The notes under the pieces are model-generated. The model searched no databases. It was given only the letters and a program-made list of their open reading frames with translations, and had not been told where the DNA came from. This document shows positions 38,073-45,930 of a stretch of 64,000 nucleotides of DNA, piece after piece; positions within the stretch are counted from its first letter, which is position 1; every line of letters starts with the position of its first letter. The stretch comes from Acidimicrobiales bacterium (GTDB lineage Bacteria; Actinomycetota; Acidimicrobiia; Acidimicrobiales; UBA8190). Location: the NCBI GenBank assembly GCA_035531755.1, contig DATKSK010000007.1:58749-122748 (forward strand). Direction: 5' to 3'. The translations under genes were made by a program, and so were the position numbers.

Positions 38073-39263
38073 TCACCCGCCGAGCTGGTCGCGCAGCGTC
38101 GTGCGCAGCAGGACCTCGCGCAAACCCTGCCCGAGCCGGGACAACTCCGCCACCGCGTCGTGGGCCCGGTGACGCGCCTCGGGGTTCCGCTGCTTCAACA
38201 GCGGCAGGACGATCTGCTCGATGAAGCCCGCCTCGCGCTCGGCGGCGTGCTTGTGCAACCGCAGGTGCCGCGCCTCGACCCCGTAGCGCGCGAAGCCCGC
38301 GGCCAGGCGGGCCACCGCCAGCGCGTCCTCTTCGTAATAGACGACCCCGCCGACGACGCGCCCGCTCACCAGCCCGAAGGACTCCAGCTGCTGCACCGCC
38401 GGCACGTCCATACCGCTCGCCTGGGCGAGCTCGTCCACGGTCATGCTCGAGCCCGACAGCGTCGGCACGGCCGCCTCCCCCACCCCCGCAGGCGCGGCGC
38501 CGGTGGCCCCCCGTGCGGGCGGGGTCGGTGACGGCCCCGGCGCGGCTCCCGCCGGACCGCCGCCGCCGGCACCCGCGCCGGCGAGACCTTTGGCGCCGGC
38601 CACCCGGCCGGGGGCGGCGGGGCGCGGCGACCCGGCCCGGGCGCCCCCCGACGCGTCGTGCGACACCGAGGCCCGCGCCCCGGTGGTCGGAGGAGCCGCC
38701 ACGGAGGCGCCGGCGGTGCCCGTGGCGCCGGCGCCGGCCGGGACGCCACGAGCAGCGCCCCCCGACGCCGGCGGCGCCGTCGTGGTCGTCGCGGAGGCGG
38801 CCGTGCCGGCCGGAGTCGGGGCCGAAGCCGGGGTCGCGGCCGAAGCCGGAGTCGAAGCCGGAGTCGGGGCCGAAGTCGACGCCGGGGCCGAAGCGAGGGA
38901 TCGCGCGCCGGCCGCCCGGCCGACGAGGACCGGCGCGGTGCGCTCGGCCGGGCCCCGCTCGGTGCCGACCGGGTCGGCGCCACACCCGTTGCCGTCGCCG
39001 GTCACCTCCTGCTCGAGCCGGCCCTTGATCACCTTCAGCGGCAGGAAGTGCTCTCGCTGCTGGCGCAGCACCCACCGCAAGCGCTCGACGTCGTGGTCGT
39101 AGAACTTCCGGTACCCCGACGGCGTGCGCTCGGGGTCGACGAGCCCCTGGCTCTCGAGGAAGCGGATCTTGGAGATGGTGACGTCGGGGAACTCCTGACG
39201 GAGCAGCGCCAGCACGTCGCCGATCGACAGGTACGTCCGGCCGCTCACCGCCTGGTCCTCCAT
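38073..39263 (-). CDS. ftsR: MerR-family transcriptional regulator, FtsR-like, with a long Ala/Pro/Gly linker
   Basis: The 396-residue protein matches the FtsR (Rv1828-like) group that regulates cell-division genes in actinobacteria. A MerR-type winged helix is at about residues 9-85 (YLSIGDVLALLRQEFPDVTI, then LDPERTPSGYRKFYDHDVERL-like sequence), followed by a linker, then a C-terminal domain (about 275-396) with MTVDELAQASGMDVPAVQQLESFGLV, a second wHTH-like region. Known FtsR proteins are about 250 residues. The extra length here is an Ala/Pro/Gly/Thr linker of about 170 residues, with short repeats such as STPASA. It follows the FHA gene by 7 nt. Confidence 0.82.
   Translation of the reverse strand: MEDQAVSGRTYLSIGDVLALLRQEFPDVTISKIRFLESQGLVDPERTPSGYRKFYDHDVERLRWVLRQQREHFLPLKVIKGRLEQEVTGDGNGCGADPVGTERGPAERTAPVLVGRAAGARSLASAPASTSAPTPASTPASAATPASAPTPAGTAASATTTTAPPASGGAARGVPAGAGATGTAGASVAAPPTTGARASVSHDASGGARAGSPRPAAPGRVAGAKGLAGAGAGGGGPAGAAPGPSPTPPARGATGAAPAGVGEAAVPTLSGSSMTVDELAQASGMDVPAVQQLESFGLVSGRVVGGVVYYEEDALAVARLAAGFARYGVEARHLRLHKHAAEREAGFIEQIVLPLLKQRNPEARHRAHDAVAELSRLGQGLREVLLRTTLRDQLGG
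38815..38890. repeat. Imperfect short tandem repeats in the FtsR linker
   Basis: Units like GCCGAAGCCGGAGTCG and GGGGCCGAAGTCGACG recur here and encode the Ala-Pro-Thr/Ser linker. The array is imperfect. Confidence 0.6.
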
Positions 39264-39270
39264 CGGGCGC

Positions 39271-39744
39271 TCACTCGTCGGCCGCCGCCAGGTAGACAAG
39301 CTTGAATTTCCCGATCTGCACCTCGTCGCCCGAGGACAGCACGGCCTCCTCGATGCGCTCGCGGTTCACGTACGTGCCGTTGAGCGAGCCCACGTCGCGC
39401 ACGGTGTAGCCGCCGTGGCTCTTCTGGAACTCGGCGTGCCGGCGCGACACGGTGATGTCGTCGAGGAAGATGTCGCTCTCCGGGTGCCGCCCGGCGCGCG
39501 TGACGTCAGAGACGAGGTCGAACCGGGTGCCGGCGTTGGGGCCCCGCTTGACGACGAGCAGCCCCGCGCCGCTCGGCCGGTCGGGCATCGGCACGCTGAG
39601 CTCCTCGTCGCCCGACTCGCCCTGGGCGTCGACGGGGTGCAGCGTCACGGTGGCGTCCGAGGACCTGGCAGTGAGCACCGCGCCGCACGACGAGCAGAAG
39701 TTGGCGCCGGCCGGGTTGCGATGCCCGCAGTTGTTGCAGAACAC
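39271..39744 (-). CDS. FHA-domain protein with N-terminal zinc ribbon
   Basis: The 157-residue protein has a zinc ribbon at residues 3-20 (CNNC and CSSC) and an FHA phosphothreonine-binding domain at about 62-150, with GRHPESDI (85-92), SRRH (100-103) and NG (122-123), all key FHA residues. It is syntenic with GarA/OdhI genes next to ftsR and gcvH. The N-terminal ETTS phosphorylation motif of GarA is not seen, so control of 2-oxoglutarate metabolism by kinase input should not be assumed. The GTG at 39744 is preferred because TAGCGT ends 7 nt upstream and because the protein then begins with the ribbon; GTG 39753 is the alternative. Confidence 0.85.
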   Translation of the reverse strand: MFCNNCGHRNPAGANFCSSCGAVLTARSSDATVTLHPVDAQGESGDEELSVPMPDRPSGAGLLVVKRGPNAGTRFDLVSDVTRAGRHPESDIFLDDITVSRRHAEFQKSHGGYTVRDVGSLNGTYVNRERIEEAVLSSGDEVQIGKFKLVYLAAADE

Positions 39745-39751
39745 GCCGTCC

Positions 39752-39757
39752 ACGCTA
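39752..39757 (-). promoter_or_regulatory. -10 hexamer, leaderless start of FHA gene
   Basis: TAGCGT (minus strand) ends 7 nt before the GTG at 39744. Confidence 0.5.
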
Positions 39758-39787
39758 GTCCGTCCCCCGAGCCGGTCCCGCCTCGGC

Positions 39788-40168
39788 CTAGGCCGAGATG
39801 AGCGCCGTGTAGGCCGCCGCATCGAGCAGGCCGTGGAGCGCGCCGGGGTCAGCCGGGGTGATCTCGCCGATCCACCCCTCCCCGTAGGGGTCCGTGTTGA
39901 GCAGCTCGGGCGCGTCCGCCAGCGCACCGTTCACGGCGGCGACGTCCCCACCCACCGGCGCGTAGATCTCCGACACCGACTTCGTCGACTCGACCTCGCC
40001 CAGCGCGCCACCCGCCTCCACGTGCGCTCCCACGGCGGGCAGGTCGACGAAGACCACGTCGCCCAGCGCGTCCTGGGCGTAGTCGGTGATGCCCACGCGC
40101 ACCTTGCCGTCGACGAGCAGTGCCCACTCGTGGTCGGTCGTGTACCTCCGGTCGTCGGGCACGTGCAT
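39788..40168 (-). CDS. gcvH: Glycine cleavage system H protein
   Basis: GcvH carries the aminomethyl group on a lipoyl arm between the P, T and L proteins. The 126-residue protein has TTDHEWALLVDGKVRVGITDYAQ-type N-terminal sequence and the lipoyl Lys63 in GEVESTKSVSEIYAP. Its length is normal. No gcvT or gcvP is adjacent; a stand-alone gcvH beside FHA and ftsR is conserved in actinobacteria. TAGGGT ends 7 nt before the ATG. Confidence 0.95.
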   Translation of the reverse strand: MHVPDDRRYTTDHEWALLVDGKVRVGITDYAQDALGDVVFVDLPAVGAHVEAGGALGEVESTKSVSEIYAPVGGDVAAVNGALADAPELLNTDPYGEGWIGEITPADPGALHGLLDAAAYTALISA

Positions 40169-40175
40169 GGCCGGG

Positions 40176-40181
40176 ACCCTA
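40176..40181 (-). promoter_or_regulatory. -10 hexamer, leaderless start of gcvH
   Basis: TAGGGT (minus strand) ends 7 nt before the ATG at 40168. Confidence 0.5.
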
Positions 40182-40234
40182 CCGCAGACCCCTCCGCGCC
40201 GCTGGGGCCGCGCCCGGCTCGGCGCGCCGCGGCC

Positions 40235-42721
40235 TCAGCGCATCAGCTGGCGGATGCGGATGGCGTGCTCCTGGGCCCGCGCCCGGGCCTCGGCCTCGCT
40301 GGGGGCCTCCGCCCAGACGTGGGTGATGGGCTCCTCGGGGTCGGGCACCACCAGCGTCCACCCGTCGGCCTCGGGGAGCTTGACGCCGTCGACGAGCACC
40401 ACGTCGCGACCCTGGGCCCGCTCCACCGTCGTGCGCATGACCATCCCCTTCTGCTCCCAGGGGGTGACGATCTCCTCGTGCACGATGTGGACGGCCGGCA
40501 GTCGGCCCGCCAGCTTCGACAGGCGCTCGTCGCTGCGGGCCAGCATGGCGAGGAGGTGGACGAGCGTCGCCACGGCGTCGAAGGCCGGCAGGAAGCGCGG
40601 GAAGATGAACCCGCCCAGCTGGCTGGCGGCGAACGTGACGCCGCCGGTGTTGGCGACCTCCATGAGATGGGTCGCCGAGAGCTTGGTCCACAGGATCTCG
40701 GCCCCGGCGTCGGCGCAGATCTTCTCGGCGGCCATGGGGGCGGCCACGGGCAGCGCCACCTTGGCGTGGCGCGTGGACGAGACCACCAGGTCGAGCAGCA
40801 GGAGCAGCATCTGGTCGTCGGTGAAGACCCGGCCCTCGTCGTCGACCACCGTGAGGTGCTCACCGCCGGGGTCGATCACCGCGCCGATGTGGGCGCCCGA
40901 GGCCCGCACCAGGTCGGCCACGCGACCGGCGGCCGCCTGCCGGTCGCTCGCCATGACCGCGGCGGTGGCGGCGTAGGGGTTCACCACGAGGACGTCGGCG
41001 CCCAGCTTGGCGAGCACATTGGGCATGACGAAGCTCGTCGTCCCGAAGGAGTAGTCGAGCACCATCTTGAACCCCGCCCGGGCGATGCCCTCCACGTCGA
41101 CGACGTCGGTCAGCGCCGCGGTGTAGAGCTCGAGTGCCCGCGGGGCGAAGCCGATGTCGCCGATCTCCGACGCCAGCGCCCGGCGGAACTCCTCACGGTG
41201 GTAGAGGCGCTCGATCTTGCGCTGGGCGGCCTCGGCGATGTCGATACCGTCCTGGTCGAAGAACCGGATGATCACCGACTGGGTGTCATGCTCGAACAGC
41301 CGGACCGTGATGCCGCCCAGGCTGCGCCCCGAGCGAGCCTGGAACCGGGTCACCGGCACGGTGGCCACCTCGAGGTCATCCACGTTCACCCCGGCGGCGT
41401 TGAGGCCCACGATCATGGCCCGCTTGAGGACGCGCGCGGCCCGCGACGTGTCGCGCGAGGCCGTGATGGTGCTGCCCTTCTCGAGCGTGCTCGCCCACGC
41501 CATGGACAGCCGCATGACGAGCTCGGGGCTGATGTCCACGTTGGCGAGGCCGGTGATGCCCAGGCGCCCGAACAGCGTCCGCGCCCCGCGTGACTCCCAC
41601 ACGATCGAGGTGTTGACCGTGGCGCCGGTCTCCACGGTCTTGAACGGGTAGACCTTCACGCCCGACTTGATCACCGCGTGGGCCCCCACGAAGGTCTCGT
41701 CGCCGAGGACGACCCCCTCCTCGCAACGAACCCCCTGGCGCAGGTCGCACGACCGGCCGAGGACGCAGCCGTCGAGGCGCACGCCGGCGCCCAGGAAGGC
41801 GTTGTCGTGGACCACGGTGCGCTCGAGCGAGGCGTTGTCGCCGATGCGGACGTTGGCGCCGATCACGCAGTACTCGCCCAGGACGACGTCGGCGCCCACG
41901 TAGCAGTTGTCGCCGATGATGGCCGGGCCCCGCACCTGCGCCGAGGGGTCCACCTCGGCCCCCTTGCCCAGCCACACCCCGGGGCGCAGCGGGAAGCCGC
42001 CGACCTGGACGGCGACGTTCTCGTCGAGGATGTCCTGGTGCGCCTTGAGGTAGGCGTCGAGCGTCCCGACGTCCTCCCAGTAGCCACCGGCCACGTAGCC
42101 GAAGAGGGGCTTCTCGGCGTCGAGCACGCCGGGGAAGACCTCCTCGGAGAAGTCCACCGAGCGGCCCTCGGGGATGAAGTCGAAGATCTCGGGCTCGAGC
42201 ACGTAGATCCCGGTGTTGATGGTGTCGCTGAACACCTGACCCCAGGTGGGCTTCTCGAGGAAGCGCTCGATCGACCCGTCGTCGCGCGTGATGACGATGC
42301 CAAATTCGAGCGGGTTCTCCACCGCCTTGAGGGCGATGGTGGCGAGGGCCCCCTTGGACTCGTGCTGGCGGACCAGCGCCGTCAGGTCGAGGTCGGTGAG
42401 GACGTCACCCGAGATGACCACGAAGCGCTCGTCGAGCTCGTCGCGGGCGTTGCGGACGGACCCGGCGGTACCGAGCGGCGTCTCCTCGGTGGCGTACACC
42501 ATGCGCACGCCGAACTCCGACCCGTCGCCGAAGTAGCTCCGGATGGCGTTGGCCATGAAGGCCACCGTGACCACGATGTCCTCGAACCCGTGCTGGCGCA
42601 GCAGGGTCACGACGTGCTCCATCATCGGCCGGTTGGCCATCGGGAGCATCGGCTTGGGCTGGTTGGAGGTGAGCGGACGCAGGCGCGTGCCCTCGCCGCC
42701 CGCCATGATGACGGCCTTCAT
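40235..42721 (-). CDS. Mannose-1-phosphate guanylyltransferase-like protein fused to a degenerate phosphohexomutase domain
   Basis: The 828-residue protein has three parts. Residues 1-235 form a nucleotidyltransferase with AGGEGTRLRPLTSNQPKPM (7-25) and the metal-binding ISGDVL near 104. Residues about 245-370 form a left-handed beta-helix of hexapeptide repeats. Residues about 385-815 resemble a phosphomannomutase/phosphoglucomutase, but the phosphoserine loop (TASHNP in active enzymes) reads GGITVRLFEHD near residue 470, and the metal loop (DGDGDR) reads DPGGEH near 617. The first domain should make an NDP-sugar, probably GDP-mannose; the mutase part is probably regulatory. The GTP and mannose specificity is not provable here. 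ATG 42721. Confidence 0.82.
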   Translation of the reverse strand: MKAVIMAGGEGTRLRPLTSNQPKPMLPMANRPMMEHVVTLLRQHGFEDIVVTVAFMANAIRSYFGDGSEFGVRMVYATEETPLGTAGSVRNARDELDERFVVISGDVLTDLDLTALVRQHESKGALATIALKAVENPLEFGIVITRDDGSIERFLEKPTWGQVFSDTINTGIYVLEPEIFDFIPEGRSVDFSEEVFPGVLDAEKPLFGYVAGGYWEDVGTLDAYLKAHQDILDENVAVQVGGFPLRPGVWLGKGAEVDPSAQVRGPAIIGDNCYVGADVVLGEYCVIGANVRIGDNASLERTVVHDNAFLGAGVRLDGCVLGRSCDLRQGVRCEEGVVLGDETFVGAHAVIKSGVKVYPFKTVETGATVNTSIVWESRGARTLFGRLGITGLANVDISPELVMRLSMAWASTLEKGSTITASRDTSRAARVLKRAMIVGLNAAGVNVDDLEVATVPVTRFQARSGRSLGGITVRLFEHDTQSVIIRFFDQDGIDIAEAAQRKIERLYHREEFRRALASEIGDIGFAPRALELYTAALTDVVDVEGIARAGFKMVLDYSFGTTSFVMPNVLAKLGADVLVVNPYAATAAVMASDRQAAAGRVADLVRASGAHIGAVIDPGGEHLTVVDDEGRVFTDDQMLLLLLDLVVSSTRHAKVALPVAAPMAAEKICADAGAEILWTKLSATHLMEVANTGGVTFAASQLGGFIFPRFLPAFDAVATLVHLLAMLARSDERLSKLAGRLPAVHIVHEEIVTPWEQKGMVMRTTVERAQGRDVVLVDGVKLPEADGWTLVVPDPEEPITHVWAEAPSEAEARARAQEHAIRIRQLMR

Positions 42722-42739
42722 GGGAGCACCACGGCGACC

Positions 42740-43351
42740 CTACCCCGCCGCCATCCGCCCGGCGCGTCCCCGGGCGAGCGCGCGCCGGGCCACGGGCACA
42801 TAGGCGGCCGCGGCGATCCAGGCCAGGGCCAGGCCGGGCACGGCGCACAGCCACGCCACCACCCCGATCGGCTGCTGCCACCCGGCGTGGCCGTGGGCCA
42901 GCAGGAAGGTGGGATAGGCGACCATGAGCCCGAAGGTTCCCGCCTTGCCCACCCACAGGACGTCGATCCGCTCGGCGCCGAGGCTGGCGAGCACGATCAC
43001 CGCCCCCGACACGAGCGCCTCGCGCGTCAGGGTCACCACGCCGAACCACAGCGGCACGGCGCCCGCCACGATCACCGAGATCACCGCCGTCCCGACGAGG
43101 ACCCGGTCGGCGGTGGGGTCCAGGACCTTCCCGAGGGTGGACTCCTGGTGCCAGTGCCGGGCCACGAACCCGTCCACCCAGTCGGTGGCGCCCAGCACGG
43201 CCAGCAGGACGGCGGCGGCCGTCTGGTGGTGGGCCCCGAACAGCAGCCACACGAAGACCGGCACGCAGGCCAGGCGCACCATCGTGATGGCGTTGGGGAC
43301 CGTGAGGACCCGGTCGGCCCCGGCCTCCGCCCCCTCGTCCGGTCCGGTCAC
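42740..43351 (-). CDS. CDP-alcohol phosphatidyltransferase
   Basis: The 203-residue membrane enzyme has the complete catalytic motif D-x2-D-G-x2-A-R-x8-G-x3-D-x3-D (DWVDGFVARHW then GKVLDPTAD, about residues 57-82) and about five to six hydrophobic segments. It transfers a phosphatidyl group from CDP-diacylglycerol to an alcohol such as glycerol-3-phosphate or an inositol phosphate; the motif does not tell which. It lies 18 nt upstream of the nucleotidyltransferase gene, a frequent pairing in Acidimicrobiia-like genomes. The GTG at 43351 follows TAGACT by 7 nt. Confidence 0.87.
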   Translation of the reverse strand: MTGPDEGAEAGADRVLTVPNAITMVRLACVPVFVWLLFGAHHQTAAAVLLAVLGATDWVDGFVARHWHQESTLGKVLDPTADRVLVGTAVISVIVAGAVPLWFGVVTLTREALVSGAVIVLASLGAERIDVLWVGKAGTFGLMVAYPTFLLAHGHAGWQQPIGVVAWLCAVPGLALAWIAAAAYVPVARRALARGRAGRMAAG

Positions 43352-43358
43352 GACCCGC

Positions 43359-43364
43359 AGTCTA
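43359..43364 (-). promoter_or_regulatory. -10 hexamer, leaderless start of CDP-alcohol phosphatidyltransferase gene
   Basis: TAGACT (minus strand) ends 7 nt before the GTG at 43351. Confidence 0.5.
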
Positions 43365-43435
43365 CGGGGCGCCCTCCCCGGGCCCGGGGTGGCGCGCGTC
43401 GCCGTCGGGGGGCGTCGTCGGGGCGTCGGCGGCGG

Positions 43436-44005
43436 TCACCGGGCGTGCCCGGCGCCCTCGACGCGGTCGCGCCGCGGGCGCTGCGGTGCGTCGGCGTCCT
43501 CGGCGATCTCCCGGGCGCGCGCCCGGTACCGGCGGGCCTTGGCCTCGAGGTCCCGCATCATGGCGCCCAGCCGCTCCTGCTTGGCCCGCACCACCGATCG
43601 GAGCCGGGCGTTGATGGCGGTCGCCTCGGCGAGGATGTCCTGCCGGCGCCCGGCGTCCGTGCCCCCGTGGAACTGCCGGCGCAGGTCCGCGAGCTGGTCA
43701 TCGGCCCGGAGGATCTCGCCGATCTCGCCGAGGTCGAAGCCGAGCAGCGACTGCAGCTCCCGGATCCGCAGCAGCCGGGCCACGTCCTGCTCGCGGTAAC
43801 GCCGCGCCCCGCCCGCCGAGTGCCCGGCGGGCACGAGCAGCCCGAGCTCCTCGTAGTAGCGCAGGGTGCGGGACGAGACCCCGGCACGGGCCGCCACCTC
43901 GCCGATGCGCAGGAGGCCGGCGGGAGACGCCTCGGCCTTCGGCTCGGGCCGGGTCTCGGGCCGGGTCGTGGGCCCCGGCCGCGGTTCGGGCCCGGGCGCC
44001 GTCAC
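43436..44005 (-). CDS. MerR-family regulator, probably of the MFS exporter operon
   Basis: The 189-residue protein has a MerR winged helix at about residues 31-100 (RIGEVAARAGVSSRTLRYYE, then GGARRYREQDVARL) and a long coiled-coil dimerisation helix after it. A basic C-terminus follows. No cysteine cluster for metals is seen, so a small organic effector is more likely. The GTG overlaps the stop of the MFS gene (GTGA), so regulator and exporter are co-translated. A palindrome in front of the MFS gene, 1.8 kb upstream, is a natural operator for it. The first 30 residues are Pro-rich and variable. Confidence 0.85.
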   Translation of the reverse strand: MTAPGPEPRPGPTTRPETRPEPKAEASPAGLLRIGEVAARAGVSSRTLRYYEELGLLVPAGHSAGGARRYREQDVARLLRIRELQSLLGFDLGEIGEILRADDQLADLRRQFHGGTDAGRRQDILAEATAINARLRSVVRAKQERLGAMMRDLEAKARRYRARAREIAEDADAPQRPRRDRVEGAGHAR

Positions 44006-45834
44006 CGAACCCCCTCGGCCCCCACGAGCGCCGCCACGTCGGGCGCCGCCGGCGGCTCCCCGAGGCCGCCCGCGCCGGGCTCGGCGCCGGTGCGGGCCGC
44101 GCCCTGCCGGGGGTCGCCCGCCCACAGGCTGGCCACTCCGGCCAGCGCGCACAGGAGCGCCGACGCGCTGAAGGCCACGATGAGGCCACGGTGGAAGGGC
44201 GCCGCGATCAGCGACGGGAAGAAGCGCCTGCCCGTCACCACGGCGGCGTGGACGGTGCCGATGTGCGCCAGCACCTGCGGCCCGAGCAGCGTGCGGATCG
44301 GGTTGTCCCCGAGGAAGGCGGCGAACAGGGTCCCCACCGGCGGCAGCGACGACACCCGGTGGGCGGTGGCCGTCGGCACGCCCTGGGCCTGCAGGCCGTG
44401 GAGCATGGCGCCGGGAAGCGTGGCGGCCAGGCCGACGATCATGAGCGAGAAGAAGATCCCGATCGACAGCACGAAGCCGGAGTTCATGAACGTCGCCCGC
44501 ATGCCCGAGGCCGCGCCGCGCTGGTCGGCGGGGACGGCGTTCATCATGGTGGTCGTGTTGGGAGCCGAGAACAGGCCCACGAAGACCCCGTTGGCGAGCA
44601 CGAGCGCGGCGAAGCCCGGGTAGCTGAAGTCGATCGGCAGGAAGAGCAGGGCCACGAAGCTGGCAGCCGCCCCGAACATCCCGACGGTCGAGAACCAGCG
44701 TTGCCCGTAGCGGTCCGACAGGCGCCCGGCGAGCGGGCCCGAGGCCAGATACCCGATGGAGAGGGGCACCATGTAGACGCCCGACCACAACGGGGTCGAT
44801 GCGAACGAGTAGCCGTGGAGCGGGAGCCAGATCCCCTGCAGCCACAGGACGAGCATGAACTGCAGGCCGCCGCGTCCCATGTTGGACAGCAGGTTGGCCA
44901 CACCCGCGCCCGTGAAGGCCCGGATCCTGAAGAGCGACAGGTCGAGCATCGGCGCGGCGACGTGCCGTTCGACCACGACGAACAGTGCCAGCACGGCCAG
45001 GCCCCCGCCGAGCTCGGCGAGCACCCACGGGCCCGCCCACCCCATGGAATCGCCCCCGTGCGGCATGAGCCCGTAGGTGAGCCCGATCATCACGAGCACC
45101 AGGCCCACGGCGAAGGTGGCGTTGCCCCACCAGTCGATGCGGGCGGGCGAGCGCTCGCCGGTGTCGCGCAGCTTCAGGTACGCCCACATCGTCCCGGCCA
45201 CGCCGAAGGGGACGCTCACGAGAAAGACCCACCGCCAGTCGACGGCCGACAACAGGCCACCCACGAGCAGGCCCAGGAACGACCCGGAGATCCCCGCCAC
45301 GATGTTGATGCCGAGCGCCATGCCCCGCTCCCCCAGGGGAAAGGCGTCGGTGATGATGGCCATGGAGTTCGCCATCAGCAGCGCGCCCCCGATCCCCTGC
45401 ACCACGCGCAGGGCGATGAGGACGAGGGCGCCCTTCGACCCCGATACCGGCGAGGCCGCCAACGCCATGGACGCCAGGGTGAACACCGCGAACCCGGCGT
45501 TGTACATGCGCACGCGGCCGAAGAGGTCGCCGATGCGTCCCAGCGTCACCACCAGGACGGCGCTCACGATCATGTAGCCCTGCAGCAGCCACAGCAGCAG
45601 GCCGATGTTCGACGCCTGGAGCGGGTCGACATGGATGCCCCGGAAGATGGCCGGCAGCGAGATGATCACGATCGAGGTGTTCAGCATCGCCATGAAGACG
45701 CCGAGCGTGGTGTTGGAGAGCGCCGTCCACTTGTACCGGTCGCCGTGTGCCCCCACCCCGGCGGCCCCGGCGGCCCCATCGACCCCGGCCGGCTTGGCGG
45801 CAACGCCGCGCTCGTGTGTCCGGGCGTCCTCCAC
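44002..45834 (-). CDS. MFS drug exporter, DHA2 (EmrB/QacA-type) family
   Basis: The 610-residue protein has about 14 hydrophobic segments and the MFS motif A-like GRIGDLFGRVRMYNAGFAVF (about 95-115). Motif C-like GISGSFLGLLVGG (near 172-185) is typical of drug:proton antiporters. The substrate is unknown. About 35 cytoplasmic residues with a Gly/Ala-rich run precede the first segment. GTG 45834 is chosen because a -10 (TAAACT) ends 7 nt before it. The downstream MerR gene overlaps by 4 nt. Confidence 0.88.
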   Translation of the reverse strand: MEDARTHERGVAAKPAGVDGAAGAAGVGAHGDRYKWTALSNTTLGVFMAMLNTSIVIISLPAIFRGIHVDPLQASNIGLLLWLLQGYMIVSAVLVVTLGRIGDLFGRVRMYNAGFAVFTLASMALAASPVSGSKGALVLIALRVVQGIGGALLMANSMAIITDAFPLGERGMALGINIVAGISGSFLGLLVGGLLSAVDWRWVFLVSVPFGVAGTMWAYLKLRDTGERSPARIDWWGNATFAVGLVLVMIGLTYGLMPHGGDSMGWAGPWVLAELGGGLAVLALFVVVERHVAAPMLDLSLFRIRAFTGAGVANLLSNMGRGGLQFMLVLWLQGIWLPLHGYSFASTPLWSGVYMVPLSIGYLASGPLAGRLSDRYGQRWFSTVGMFGAAASFVALLFLPIDFSYPGFAALVLANGVFVGLFSAPNTTTMMNAVPADQRGAASGMRATFMNSGFVLSIGIFFSLMIVGLAATLPGAMLHGLQAQGVPTATAHRVSSLPPVGTLFAAFLGDNPIRTLLGPQVLAHIGTVHAAVVTGRRFFPSLIAAPFHRGLIVAFSASALLCALAGVASLWAGDPRQGAARTGAEPGAGGLGEPPAAPDVAALVGAEGVR

Positions 45835-45840
45835 GACCGG

Positions 45841-45862
45841 AAGTTTACGTGGACGTGAACTT
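45841..45862. promoter_or_regulatory. 22-bp palindrome, candidate MerR operator overlapping the exporter promoter
   Basis: AAGTTTACGT-GG-ACGTGAACTT has 10-bp arms with 9 of 10 matches. The -10-like TAAACT (minus strand 45847-45842) lies in its promoter-proximal arm. MerR proteins bind between -35 and -10, so the position fits. The core TTTACGT-n-ACGTGAA resembles operators reported for LiuR-type MerR proteins (TTTACGTTTACGTAAA). Confidence 0.55.
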
Positions 45863-45930
45863 CGGCCACACCTCGTCGGGGGTGGGCACATCGGTGTCCG
45901 GGGGTCCCGACCCGTGTGCTACGCAAGGTC

